From positions 62,001 to 126,000 of the forward strand of contig CAJXJR010000004.1 of the NCBI GenBank assembly GCA_913055155.1: a stretch of DNA of 64,000 nt, given 5' to 3'. Below, piece by piece: positions 47,090 through 55,626 of the stretch. This DNA comes from an uncultured Erythrobacter sp. (GTDB lineage: Bacteria; Pseudomonadota; Alphaproteobacteria; Sphingomonadales; Sphingomonadaceae). Made by a program: the position numbers and the translations under genes. The notes below the pieces were generated by a model that did not search any database, had not been told where the DNA came from, and saw only the letters and a program-made list of their open reading frames with translations. Every line of letters starts with the position of its first letter. The stretch's first letter is position 1.

Positions 47090-47758
47090 ATGGACTGGTT
47101 CAACGCAGCCTGGCTGCTTCACGCAGGCGCCGTGGTCTACGTGATCGCGTTCCTCTTCCGCGACGAGGCGCTGATCCGTGCCTTCTCTGTGCTCGGCACG
47201 TTGCTCTACATGGGCTATTACTTCTGGTTCCCGGCAGAGCCGCTGTGGGATGCCATCATCACCAGCACCATCTTCCTGCTGGCCAACGTGGTGGTGATCT
47301 TCATGATCCTGCTGGAGCGCACGACATTCCAGCTCAGCGATGACGAAAAGCGGCTGTACCAGGGGTTCGACACGCTGACGCCGGGCGAGTTTCGCAAATT
47401 GTTGCGCATTGCCGACTGGCGCACGTCGAACGGATCGGACGTCCTCACCACCGAAGGTCAGGAGCCCGAGCACCTCTATTACGTGCTCGACGGCGACGTC
47501 GTGATCAGCAAGGACGGCACCAACTTCCCGATCAGCGACGGGCGCTTCATCGGCGAGATCGGTTACGTGCTGCAAGGCCCGGCCACCGGCACGGTGACTG
47601 CGCCCCAAGGCACCCGCTATGTCGCATGGAAGACCAGCCAGCTGCGCCACCTTGGACGCAGGAAGCCGGCCATCGGCATCGCACTCACGGCGCTGCTGGG
47701 CGAAGACCTGGCGCGCAAGCTGTCACAAAGCGTGCAGGCACCCGCGTCGGCCAGCTAG
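47090..47758 (+). CDS. Bacterial Popeye-domain-like membrane cyclic-nucleotide-binding protein
   Basis: The 222-residue protein has three helices (about 5-23, 28-46, 52-74) followed by a cNMP-binding-like domain. Its layout matches animal Popeye proteins: three short helices, then LERTTFQLSDDEKRLYQGFD (Popeye-type junction) and TPGEFRKLLRIADWR. The phosphate-binding-cassette-like segment is GRFIGEIGYVLQGPATGTVT. The canonical CRP Arg contact seems to be replaced. It is convergent with the HxlR gene, overlapping by CTAG. Confidence 0.7.
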   Translation: MDWFNAAWLLHAGAVVYVIAFLFRDEALIRAFSVLGTLLYMGYYFWFPAEPLWDAIITSTIFLLANVVVIFMILLERTTFQLSDDEKRLYQGFDTLTPGEFRKLLRIADWRTSNGSDVLTTEGQEPEHLYYVLDGDVVISKDGTNFPISDGRFIGEIGYVLQGPATGTVTAPQGTRYVAWKTSQLRHLGRRKPAIGIALTALLGEDLARKLSQSVQAPASAS

Positions 47759-48276
47759 CAACAGTCGTCCGAGCTTTCGGATGCATCTTCCTTGACGTAG
47801 CCGCCCGCGTGCCGGTCTACCGGCGTGCCGATCTTGTCCGGCGTCTGCCAGCCCAGTTCGTGCCAGCTCAGTTCACGCCCGTCCTGCGCGCGGATGGTGA
47901 TCGGCGCCACCGGCAAACCATCCCGGCAATCGACCAGCACCAATTCCGGGTTCACATCGTCGATATAGCGTTCGCCCCACTGCCGCAGCGCCAGCATGGC
48001 AGGCAACAGGCCCAAACCCTTCTCGGTCAGGCGGTATTCCACCTTGCGCCTGTCCGCCTGGCACGGCGTCCGCTCCAGCACCCCGTGCTTCACCAGGTTG
48101 GCAAGGCGGTTGGAAAGGATGTTGCGGGCGATCCCCAGCTCCTGGGAAAACTCTTCGAAGTGGTACAGCCCGTTGAAAGCCGCGCGCAGGATGAGGAACG
48201 ACCAGCGTTCGCCCATCACTTCCAGTGCGTGCGGCAAGCCGCAGCCAAGTTCGCGCAGCGGTTCTCTTATGCCCAT
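47755..48276 (-). CDS. HxlR-family transcriptional regulator
   Basis: The 173-residue winged-helix protein starts with MGIREPLRELGCGLPHALEV; the HxlR signature GERWSFLILRAAFNGLYHFE follows. The wing region is LERTPCQADRRKVEYRLTEKG and the recognition helix LGIARNILSNRLANLVK. Cysteines at 12, near 101 and in the final SSDDCC could allow redox sensing, as in some relatives. The upstream intergenic region has several palindromes. Confidence 0.9.
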   Translation of the reverse strand: MGIREPLRELGCGLPHALEVMGERWSFLILRAAFNGLYHFEEFSQELGIARNILSNRLANLVKHGVLERTPCQADRRKVEYRLTEKGLGLLPAMLALRQWGERYIDDVNPELVLVDCRDGLPVAPITIRAQDGRELSWHELGWQTPDKIGTPVDRHAGGYVKEDASESSDDCC

Positions 48277-48355
48277 TCGGAATCCTGTCTCTTGCCGCTT
48301 TCCTACAGGCAAACGCGGCAAAGCCAAAAATATTTGCAAAAAGGGTTGCGTTCTG

Positions 48356-48403
48356 AAACCTAGGTTTATAGGTCCTGATTTGCAACTGGTTGCTGGTTGC
48401 AAC
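48356..48403. promoter_or_regulatory. Palindrome cluster between the HxlR gene and the CC_3452-type gene
   Basis: AAACCTAGGTTT (48356-48367) is a perfect 12-bp palindrome. GCAAC-TG-GTTGC (48382-48393) and GTTGCAAC (48396-48403) form adjacent inverted repeats. They lie between the two divergent genes, in the right place for an autoregulated HxlR operator. Confidence 0.5.
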
Positions 48404-48430
48404 TTATAACCCTGTTCAGAGGAGCCCCCA

Positions 48431-48757
48431 ATGACCCGGCCAGCCACGACCCGCCTCACCGCCGTCACCCTTTCCGCCGCGCTTGCCCTTTCGGGCGCGC
48501 TGGCCCCTGCCGCGCTGCAGGCGCGCAGCGCTGCCCCCTGGTTCACCGCGGAACTGGCCCAGCCGACCAGTGAAGACGAAGTGATCGCCGGCGGCGTGGT
48601 GTTCCGTTGTGAAGGCACCACCTGCACCGGCCCGCGCAGCGGCGACCGCCCCTTGCGCGTGTGCAGCCAGCTGCGCCGCCAAGTCGGCACCATTGCCAGC
48701 TTCACGGCGGGTGGCGAGACGCTGCCCGATTCGCGACTGGCGCGCTGCAACGGCTGA
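48431..48757 (+). CDS. CC_3452-family-like exported small protein
   Basis: The 108-residue protein has a signal peptide (MTRPATTRLTAVTLSAALAL). The mature part carries four cysteines (VVFRCEGTTCTGPRSGDRPL, RVCSQLRRQVG, LARCNG), the pattern of the CC_3452 family seen in Caulobacter and Sphingomonadales. Function is unknown. It is divergent from HxlR and separated from it by palindromes. Confidence 0.75.
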   Translation: MTRPATTRLTAVTLSAALALSGALAPAALQARSAAPWFTAELAQPTSEDEVIAGGVVFRCEGTTCTGPRSGDRPLRVCSQLRRQVGTIASFTAGGETLPDSRLARCNG

Positions 48758-48840
48758 CCCATCCCCGTCCCCCCTCCATCCGGGATGGGCACTTGCGAAG
48801 GCCCTGGCACCCAGCGGCCGCGGCCTTTTTCTTTCCTGTC

Positions 48841-49476
48841 CTAGAGCAAGCCGCGTGCGCTGAGGTCGGCTTCCAGCGCTTCGGCGCCGGTGAACACGTG
48901 CCCATGCCAGCCGCGCGCCGTGGCGGCGGCAATGTTCTCCGCCTTGTCGTCGATGAACAGCAGCTGCTGCGGCGGCAGGCCGAAACGCTGTTCGGCAATG
49001 GCGTAGATCTGCGGGTCGGGTTTGGCGACGTTCTCATGGCCAGAGACGACGATATCGCGAAAGTGTTCGAACACCGGCTGGCTGGCGATGAACTCGTCCC
49101 AGAAATCCGCGCCGAAGTTCGACAGGCCGAACAGCGGCACGCCGCGTGCGTGCAGCCGGGCGATCAGGTCCAGCGTGCCGGGAATATTCTCGGGATAGGT
49201 CTCGGCAAAGCGCGTGGCGTAGGCCTGGATCAGCTCGGCATGGTCGGGAAACCGGGCGATTCGTTCGGGTACCATCTCTGCCAGCGGACGCCCCTCGTCC
49301 TGCTGGTGATGCCATTTTTCGGTCACGACGTTGGTGACGAACCATTCCAGCTCGTCCGGATCGTCGATCAGCTTGGCAAACAGGTAGCGCAGGTCCCAGC
49401 GGATGATGACGCGGCCGATATCGAACACGACCGCGCCGGGTCGGTCGCGCCCGTGGTTTGCGTTGGCATCAGACAT
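48841..49476 (-). CDS. HAD-family hydrolase
   Basis: The 211-residue HAD-superfamily protein shows motif I in VVFDIGRVIIRWD (first Asp present, second position Gly rather than Asp), motif II in LFGLSNFG, a lysine in HENVAKPDPQIY and motif IV in LLFIDDKAENIAAA. The cap is inserted between motifs I and II. It resembles IA-type haloacid dehalogenases/phosphatases; the substrate is unknown. Its start codon lies 2 bp from the rpmJ terminator T-run, with no room for a separate leader. Confidence 0.88.
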   Translation of the reverse strand: MSDANANHGRDRPGAVVFDIGRVIIRWDLRYLFAKLIDDPDELEWFVTNVVTEKWHHQQDEGRPLAEMVPERIARFPDHAELIQAYATRFAETYPENIPGTLDLIARLHARGVPLFGLSNFGADFWDEFIASQPVFEHFRDIVVSGHENVAKPDPQIYAIAEQRFGLPPQQLLFIDDKAENIAAATARGWHGHVFTGAEALEADLSARGLL

Positions 49477-49478
49477 GC

Positions 49479-49506
49479 AAAAAGCCCCCGTGTTGGCGGG
49501 GGCTTT
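49479..49506 (-). terminator. Terminator downstream of rpmJ, touching the HAD gene start
   Basis: On the minus strand AAGCCCCCG and CGGGGGCTT (49482-49505) form the stem, followed by TTTTTG ending 2 bp before the HAD ATG at 49476. Confidence 0.85.
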
Positions 49507-49544
49507 GCAGAAGACCTGTGCCGCATGCAAGCGGCACGGCGCGC

Positions 49545-49670
49545 TTAGCCCTGGCGGGCCTTGAAGCGACGGTTGGTCTTGTTAATCACGTAGGTGCGAC
49601 CGCGACGGCGAATCACACGGCAATCGCGATGGCGGTTCTTCAGCGACTTGAGGCTGTTGCGGATCTTCAT
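49545..49670 (-). CDS. rpmJ: 50S ribosomal protein L36 (longer, type B-like)
   Basis: The 41-residue basic protein [20 protein letters not shown]... ends in [14 protein letters not shown]. This is the longer L36 form that lacks the four zinc ligands; only one cysteine remains (RDC). It is found alone rather than in the spc operon, as expected for this paralogue type. Confidence 0.93.
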   Translation of the reverse strand: MKIRNSLKSLKNRHRDCRVIRRRGRTYVINKTNRRFKARQG

Positions 49671-49770
49671 GGTCTTTTCCCGAAAAACAAGCGGCACCGG
49701 AGATGAGCTCCGATGCCGGAAATTCAAGGCGTGCGGATAAGGGGAGCGTGGCAGGAAGTCAACCACAGAT

Positions 49771-49870
49771 CGGGCGACCGTCAGTCGCCCGCAAGGCAGA
49801 ACGGCCGCCCGCAGCGGGCGCAGCTTGCCTGCGCGCCTAGCGAGGACGCTCGCGCGGAGGCGCGAGCGAA
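49771..49870 (-). repeat. Structured dispersed repeat, copy 2 (after galE), with flanking hairpin
   Basis: The core at 49806-49870 matches 44463-44527 (61/65) and ends 7 bp from the galE stop codon, the same distance as copy 1 from rpmH. It is preceded at 10 bp by CCCGCAAG (49788-49795), as in copy 1. The far hairpin here is CGGGCGAC/GTCGCCCG (49771-49791), without a T-run. Confidence 0.85.
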
Positions 49871-49877
49871 GAACAAA

Positions 49878-50879
49878 CTAACCCCGAATATCCGCCAACT
49901 TGCGCTCCCACGCCAGCGCATGGGCCACGATGGCATCAAGATCGGCGTATTGCGGCTGCCACGGCAGGGTGGCCTTGATGCGCGACGGATCGGAAATCAG
50001 CGAATCGGGATCGCCTGCACGGCGCGGCCCCATCACGCGATTGATTTTTCCCTTCGTCACCCGGTCCACCGCGTCGAGCACTTCGAGCACGGAGAAGCCA
50101 AGGCCATAACCGCAGTTCATCGTCAGGCAGCGGTCCGGTTGATCGATCAGCGCCTCCAGCGCCAGCACGTGGGCCGCAGCCAGATCGCTGACGTGAATAT
50201 AGTCGCGCACGCCGGTGCCATCGGGGGTATCGTAGTCGGTGCCGAACACGCTCACGCTCTCGCGCTGGCCCAACGCCGCCTCTACCGCCACCTTGATAAG
50301 GTGCGTCGCGCCTGCGGTCGACTGCCCGCTGCGCGCCTGCGGATCGGCGCCTGCCACATTGAAATACCTGAGCGCGCAATAGTTCATCGAATGGGCAGCC
50401 GCGGTGTCGGCCAGCATCTGCTCGGTCATCAGTTTCGACCAGCCATAGGGGTTGATTGGCTGCCGGGGCGTCTCTTCCGTCACCGGCGACACATCCGGCA
50501 TGCCGTAAGTCGCCGCGGTGGAGGAGAAGATCATGTGCGGCACGCCCGCCCTCACCACGGCCTCTATCAGCGCGCGGCTCTTCACCGTGTTGTTCTCGTA
50601 GTACTTCAGCGGGTTCTCCACGCTTTCGGGCACCACGATGGAGCCTGCAAAATGCATCACCGCGCGCGTGCCCTGTTCGGCAAAGATCCGCGCCAGCAGA
50701 TCGGCATCGGCAATGTCGCCTTCGTAGAAAGGCACGCCTTCGGGCACGGCAAAGCGAAAGCCCGTCGAAAGGTTGTCGATCACCGCAACCGGCCAGCCGG
50801 CATCCAGCAGGGCCAGCACGGCATGGCTGCCGATATATCCGGCACCACCGGTGACGAGGACAGGACATTTGCTATTCAT
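49878..50879 (-). CDS. galE: UDP-glucose 4-epimerase
   Basis: The SDR-superfamily epimerase interconverts UDP-glucose and UDP-galactose. The 333-residue protein has VTGGAGYIGSHAVLALLDAG (NAD-binding GxxGxxG), the catalytic YGWSK with upstream STAATYGMP, ALRYFNVAGADP and the C-terminal PRRAGDPDSLISD. The start at 50879 gives the standard length; the longer frame beyond it is not conserved. Confidence 0.93.
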   Translation of the reverse strand: MNSKCPVLVTGGAGYIGSHAVLALLDAGWPVAVIDNLSTGFRFAVPEGVPFYEGDIADADLLARIFAEQGTRAVMHFAGSIVVPESVENPLKYYENNTVKSRALIEAVVRAGVPHMIFSSTAATYGMPDVSPVTEETPRQPINPYGWSKLMTEQMLADTAAAHSMNYCALRYFNVAGADPQARSGQSTAGATHLIKVAVEAALGQRESVSVFGTDYDTPDGTGVRDYIHVSDLAAAHVLALEALIDQPDRCLTMNCGYGLGFSVLEVLDAVDRVTKGKINRVMGPRRAGDPDSLISDPSRIKATLPWQPQYADLDAIVAHALAWERKLADIRG

Positions 50880-50972
50880 TGTCCGCCGGTTAGCAGGTTT
50901 GCGTGAAACGACAATCAGGCATGCGAATTCCCGCAGGCACCAATCGCGCCGTTCGGGCGTTGGAGACATGAC

Positions 50973-51563
50973 ATGAAACAGGCCCTTGCCATCCTTGCCA
51001 CTGCCGCGCTGCTGGGCGGCTGCGCCACGCCCGCCTGGGTCTCGCCGGTGGAAGTCACCCGCTTTACCGGAGAGGCGCCCGCCTACCTTGGCCAAGGCAC
51101 GATCCAGATCGTCGCCGCGCCGGGCCTCGATGCGCAAAGCATCGAATACGGCCTGTATGAGGACGCCGTGCGGCGCGAGCTGCAAGGCCTGGGCTACCGC
51201 GTGGTGATGATAAACGGGTCGCAAGTGGCGCAAGTGGCGCTGGACCAGTACGTGGTCGATACTGGCCCTCGTCGCGGCCCGGTGGACGTGGGCGTAGGCG
51301 GGTCGACCGGCAGCTATGGCTCGGGCGTCGGCCTTGGCATCGGCTTCAACCTGGGCGGCCAGCCGGCGGAGCGGATCGCGCGCGAACTCTCCGTCAGCAT
51401 CCGCGCGGCGGACGGCACGCAGAACCTGTGGGAAGGCCGCGCGGCGATGACCGCCACGGCTAACAGCGACTATGCCGCCGATGCCGCTGCCGCGCCGCGC
51501 ATGGCCGATGCTTTGTTTGCAGGCTTTCCCGGAGAATCCGGCGAGACTATCGAGGTAGAATGA
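50973..51563 (+). CDS. DUF4136-type lipoprotein
   Basis: The 196-residue lipoprotein has lipobox LLGGCAT and a DUF4136-like body ([20 protein letters not shown], then a glycine-rich region and [15 protein letters not shown]). It ends [14 protein letters not shown], close to the paralogue at 14152. Its stop overlaps the start of the carboxypeptidase gene by ATGA. Confidence 0.8.
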   Translation: MKQALAILATAALLGGCATPAWVSPVEVTRFTGEAPAYLGQGTIQIVAAPGLDAQSIEYGLYEDAVRRELQGLGYRVVMINGSQVAQVALDQYVVDTGPRRGPVDVGVGGSTGSYGSGVGLGIGFNLGGQPAERIARELSVSIRAADGTQNLWEGRAAMTATANSDYAADAAAAPRMADALFAGFPGESGETIEVE

Positions 51564-52705
51564 ACATCAAGGACATCATGATCGACGCCGCCTTCGACAG
51601 CGGCAACATCGAAGTCGTTGCGATCGAGGGCGCCCATGCGCAGCTGCGCATCCCGCGCGACCGCAACAGCGAGTTCGCACAGTGGTTCCACTTTCGCGTC
51701 TGCGGCGCTGCGGGCCGCGAACTGGTGCTGGAGATCGAGGACCTGGCAGGCAGCGCCTATCCGCAAGGCTGGCCCGGCTACAACGCCTGCGTATCGGAAG
51801 ACCGGCAGTACTGGGGCCGCGCGCCCAGTTCCTATGACAAGGCTGCGGGCAACGGCACGCTGACCATCCGCTACACGCCCGAATCCGACCTTGCGTACTT
51901 CGCCTATTTCGCGCCCTATTCGCTGGAGCGGCACAACGATCTTGTCGCCGCAGCCGCCTGCAGCGAAGGCGTGGCCTACCGCCGCCTTGGCGAGACGCTC
52001 GACGGGCGCCCGCTCGATTGCCTGGAGATGGGCACGGGCGACGTGCAGGTGTGGCTTTATGCCCGCCAGCATCCGGGCGAATCGATGGCCGAATGGTGGA
52101 TGGAAGGGGCGCTGGAAGTGCTCACCGATCCCGCTGACGTGGTGGGCCGCGCGCTGCGGCAGAAATGCCGCCTGCACGTGGTGCCGAACTGCAATCCGGA
52201 CGGCTCGTTCCGCGGCCACCTGCGCACCAACGCCGAAGGGGTGAACCTCAACCGCGAATGGGCCGAACCCACGGCAGAAAAATCGCCCGAAGTCCTCGCC
52301 ATCCGCAACGCGATGGATGAGACCGGCGTGGACTTCGCCATGGACGTGCACGGCGACGAGGCAATCGCCGGGGTCTTCCTGGCCGCATACGAGGGCATCC
52401 CGTCGTGGACCGACGAGCACGGCGAGCGCTTCTATCGCTACCAGCGCATTCTGGATCGCCGCACGCCCGATTTCCAGACCGTGAAGGGCTATCCCAGGTC
52501 GGCGCCGGGCAAGGCCAACCTGTCGATGAGCACCAACCAGGTGGCAGAGCGCTTCGGTGCCTGCGCGATGACGCTGGAAATGCCGTTCAAGGACAACGAC
52601 GACTGGCCCGATGCAGAGCAGGGCTGGAGCCCGGAACGCTGCAAGCTGCTGGCCCGCGAGTGCCTGGCCGCGCTGGTGGAATGGCTGGACGGCGCCGACG
52701 CCTGA
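51560..52705 (+). CDS. M14-family (cytosolic CCP/AGBL-like) zinc carboxypeptidase
   Basis: The 381-residue metallo-carboxypeptidase has an N-terminal beta-sandwich domain (about 1-140, [20 protein letters not shown]) of the type seen in AGBL/Nna1 peptidases. The M14 domain has zinc ligands in [15 protein letters not shown] and in [10 protein letters not shown], the substrate Arg/Asn region [15 protein letters not shown] and the catalytic Glu in [12 protein letters not shown]. No signal peptide is seen, so it acts in the cytoplasm. It overlaps the preceding lipoprotein gene. Confidence 0.9.
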   Translation: MNIKDIMIDAAFDSGNIEVVAIEGAHAQLRIPRDRNSEFAQWFHFRVCGAAGRELVLEIEDLAGSAYPQGWPGYNACVSEDRQYWGRAPSSYDKAAGNGTLTIRYTPESDLAYFAYFAPYSLERHNDLVAAAACSEGVAYRRLGETLDGRPLDCLEMGTGDVQVWLYARQHPGESMAEWWMEGALEVLTDPADVVGRALRQKCRLHVVPNCNPDGSFRGHLRTNAEGVNLNREWAEPTAEKSPEVLAIRNAMDETGVDFAMDVHGDEAIAGVFLAAYEGIPSWTDEHGERFYRYQRILDRRTPDFQTVKGYPRSAPGKANLSMSTNQVAERFGACAMTLEMPFKDNDDWPDAEQGWSPERCKLLARECLAALVEWLDGADA

Positions 52706-52713
52706 CGCAGCAC

Positions 52714-53370
52714 CTAGGGCTGCACCACTACCCAGCGTAGCGGTTGATCGCTGGCTTCGCCGCGCGAATAGCTGGTGGCCGTCCACAGCGTCCACGGCCG
52801 CCCGGCATAGTCGGGCTGGGCGAAGTCGCGCTCCAGCCACAGGTTGCGTTCGATCCGCACGGCAATGCCGTGCTCGGCTTCGAACTCGGGGCTGATCTTC
52901 AGCACCACCGGCTGGCCGACATGCCCCTCCACCTGGTTGATGAAGGTCGTCAGCTCGCTTTCCAGCCCGGCTTCCACGATCGGGTCGGCACATTCGCGGG
53001 CCAGCTTGTCGAGCGCGATGGCCGGCGGCAGCTGGTCGGCATCGCGCGGCACGATGGTGACGAAATTGGCCGCCTGCCGCTCTGCCGAAACGCACGGGTC
53101 ATAGGCATGCACCACGCCGTGCGGCAACTGCGCGTCGATGGCGGCGGCCAGGTTGCGCGGGAACTGCGCGTCGCGCCCTTCGGCGCCGTGGCTGGCCTCC
53201 AGGTAGACGAAGTCCGCCCCCGTGGCGCGCAGGGCGTTGAAATCGACAGCGCCGTCTTGCTCGCCCACCAGCGCCCCTTGCGTGGGGTACTCGGCGCGCG
53301 AGGGCATCCATTCCTGCGTGCGCTGCCACAGCACCACCGCCAGCGCGACCAGGGCCAGCAGCAGCAACAC
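52714..53370 (-). CDS. Degenerate GH25-like (muramidase-fold) membrane-anchored protein
   Basis: The 218-residue protein has an N-terminal helix (LLLLALVALAVVLWQ) and a GH25-type barrel, seen in VDFNALRATGADFVYLEASH and QFPRNLAAAIDAQL. The catalytic sites look altered: the usual PPVLDxE becomes PPAIALD and the usual KATEG becomes EASHG. The only in-frame standard start is a GTG at 53370, but the translation upstream of it (GRTIGKKKKSVLRFW) also looks like a cytoplasmic pre-anchor, so the true start is uncertain. It follows UPF0262 by about 90 bp on the minus strand. Confidence 0.7.
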   Translation of the reverse strand: MLLLLALVALAVVLWQRTQEWMPSRAEYPTQGALVGEQDGAVDFNALRATGADFVYLEASHGAEGRDAQFPRNLAAAIDAQLPHGVVHAYDPCVSAERQAANFVTIVPRDADQLPPAIALDKLARECADPIVEAGLESELTTFINQVEGHVGQPVVLKISPEFEAEHGIAVRIERNLWLERDFAQPDYAGRPWTLWTATSYSRGEASDQPLRWVVVQP

Positions 53371-53460
53371 TTCTACCCAGAAGCGCAGGACAGATTTCTT
53401 CTTCTTGCCGATGGTGCGACCCAGTTTGTCTAGTAATGCGTTGATTCGATTGGCGAGCGA

Positions 53461-53952
53461 TCAGGCCTTGATATGCAACACGCAGATCAGGGTGAAAAGC
53501 CTCCGGGCGGTTTCGAAGTCGGTTTCCACCTTTCCCTCCAGCGCATCCAGCAGGTGCCGCGTGCCGCGATCGTGGATTCCGCGCCGGGCCATGTCGATGG
53601 TCTCGATCTCTTGCGCAGAGGCGCGGCGCAGGGCCTTGTAGTAGCTATCGCAGATGGCGAAGTAATCGCGGATCGCGCGGCGCATCCGCGCCATGCCCAG
53701 GCCGATGGTGCCCGCTTCGCTGCCCTCGGCATCCTTCATGTGCCAGGCCAGCATGCCTTCCACCACTTCCAGGTGCACGCGCCAGGGGCCGACGTGGCCG
53801 TTCTCGCTGGCGCGGACGGGGCGAAAGAAATTGTCCTCCACCAGGTCACGCAGGGCCACTTCGCGCTCTTTCTCGATCTCTTCGTTGCGCGCGAGCACGG
53901 TCGCTTCATCAAGCGTGATGACCTCGATCCGGTTGGCGTTGTCCTGGTTCAT
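53461..53952 (-). CDS. UPF0262 family protein
   Basis: The 163-residue alphaproteobacterial protein matches UPF0262, with IEVITLDEATVLARNEEIEK, EREVALRDLVEDNFFRPV, GPWRVHLEVVEGMLAWHM and the C-terminal RRLFTLICVLHIKA. Function is unknown. It is divergent from dnaB across 149 bp. Confidence 0.92.
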   Translation of the reverse strand: MNQDNANRIEVITLDEATVLARNEEIEKEREVALRDLVEDNFFRPVRASENGHVGPWRVHLEVVEGMLAWHMKDAEGSEAGTIGLGMARMRRAIRDYFAICDSYYKALRRASAQEIETIDMARRGIHDRGTRHLLDALEGKVETDFETARRLFTLICVLHIKA

Positions 53953-54024
53953 GTTCGTCGCCTACCTGCCCCACCCGGCGCGCGCGTTCAATCGGCAATC
54001 AGCTGCCGGCGCACATTCTCCCCG

Positions 54025-54033
54025 CTATCCACA
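54025..54033 (+). promoter_or_regulatory. Single DnaA-box-like site upstream of dnaB
   Basis: CTATCCACA differs from the DnaA box TTATCCACA only at the first base. It lies about 70 bp before the dnaB start. It is a single site, so it may be chance. Confidence 0.3.
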
Positions 54034-54101
54034 GGCGGCGATGGCAATGTTTGCCGACATCGACCTTGCGAACATTCGCGCACACGCGCATCACGCTGCG
54101 C

Positions 54102-55622
54102 ATGTCCGAAGAAGACCTGCTGATCCGCTCCGCCACCGACACTGCCGACAAGGGCGAACAGGGCCGCACCCTGCCCGCCAACCTGGAGGCGGAGGCCGCT
54201 TTCCTGGGCGCCGTGCTGATCGACAACCGCGTGCTGGAGGAACTGCCCGTCGAACTGCGCGCGGGCCATTTCTTCGCCCCGATTCACGGGCGCATCTTCG
54301 AACGTATCCTGACCCTGGTGGATCGCCAGATGGTGGTGACCCCGGTCACGCTGAAGCCCTATTTCGAAGGGGACGAAGCGCTGGCCGACCTTGGCGGCAC
54401 GGCTTACCTTGCGCAGCTGACGGCGGACGGGCAGGGCCTGCTGGCCCCGCGCGAACTGGCGCAGCAGATCTATGACCTTGCGCTGCTGCGCGAACTGGTG
54501 GGCGTTGGCCGCGACCTGGTGGAAGGCGCGCTCGACACTTCGGAAGAGGTGGAGCCCCAGCGCCAGATCGAACATGCGGAAAAGCGCCTGTTCGAAGTGG
54601 CCGAAGGCGCCACCAGCGAGAAGGCTGGAATTTCCTTTCGCAGCGCTTCGATGGACGCGATCAAGCTGGTCGAGGCGGCGATGCAGTCGGGCGGCAGCCT
54701 GTCGGGCAAGACCACGGGCCTTGCCACGATCGACAACAAGACCGCCGGGCTGCACAATTCCGACCTGGTGATCCTGGCCGGGCGCCCGGGCATGGGCAAG
54801 TCGTCGCTGGCGATGAACATCGCTTTCAACTGCGCCGAGGAACACCTGAAATACCAGCGCGACGGCGGCCCGCACAATTACGGTGCACCGGCGGCCTTCT
54901 TCAGCCTGGAAATGAGCGCGGACCAGCTGGCCACGCGTATCCTCGCCGAACAGGCAGAGATTTCGTCCGAAGCACTGCGTTCGGGCAAGCTGAAGCGCGA
55001 CGAATTCCAGAAACTGTCGTACGCGGCGCAGAAGCTGGCCGAGCTGCCGTTGTACATCGACGACACGCCGGCCCTGTCGATCTCCGCCCTGCGCACCCGC
55101 GCGCGGCGGCTGAAGCGGCGGCACGATATCGGCCTTATCGTGGTTGACTACCTGCAGCTGCTGCAGGGTTCGGGCCGCGCCAACGACAACCGCGTGAACG
55201 AGATTTCCGAAATCAGCCGGGGGCTGAAGACGCTGGCCAAGGAACTGCAGGTGCCCGTGATCGCGCTGTCGCAGCTTTCGCGTGCAGTGGAGCAGCGCGA
55301 GGACAAGCGCCCGATGCTGTCCGACCTGCGCGAATCGGGCTCGATCGAGCAGGACGCCGACATGGTGTGGTTCATCTACCGGGCCGACTATTACCACGAG
55401 GCGCTGCGCCCCGAGATGCCGAGCGAGACCAGTTCCGAGGCCGACAAGGAAAAGTACCGCGTCTGGGAAGACCGCTACCTGGAACTGCGCAACAAGGCGA
55501 CCCTGATCGTCGCCAAGCAGCGCCACGGTTCCACCGGCAACGTGCCGCTGCTGTTCCAGAGCGAGTTCACCAAGTTCACTTCGCCCAACATGAAGGACTA
55601 TTCGGACTACGGGTACGAATAA
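54102..55622 (+). CDS. dnaB: Replicative DNA helicase
   Basis: The hexameric helicase unwinds DNA at the fork. The 506-residue protein has the N-terminal domain (TLPANLEAEAAFLGAVLID) and a RecA-fold C-domain with Walker A VILAGRPGMGKSSLAMNIAF, Walker B IVVDYLQLLQG and ELQVPVIALSQLSRAVEQRE. No intein is present. The start at 54102 gives the standard length. The TetR gene follows after 4 bp. Confidence 0.97.
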   Translation: MSEEDLLIRSATDTADKGEQGRTLPANLEAEAAFLGAVLIDNRVLEELPVELRAGHFFAPIHGRIFERILTLVDRQMVVTPVTLKPYFEGDEALADLGGTAYLAQLTADGQGLLAPRELAQQIYDLALLRELVGVGRDLVEGALDTSEEVEPQRQIEHAEKRLFEVAEGATSEKAGISFRSASMDAIKLVEAAMQSGGSLSGKTTGLATIDNKTAGLHNSDLVILAGRPGMGKSSLAMNIAFNCAEEHLKYQRDGGPHNYGAPAAFFSLEMSADQLATRILAEQAEISSEALRSGKLKRDEFQKLSYAAQKLAELPLYIDDTPALSISALRTRARRLKRRHDIGLIVVDYLQLLQGSGRANDNRVNEISEISRGLKTLAKELQVPVIALSQLSRAVEQREDKRPMLSDLRESGSIEQDADMVWFIYRADYYHEALRPEMPSETSSEADKEKYRVWEDRYLELRNKATLIVAKQRHGSTGNVPLLFQSEFTKFTSPNMKDYSDYGYE

Positions 55623-55626
55623 ACCG

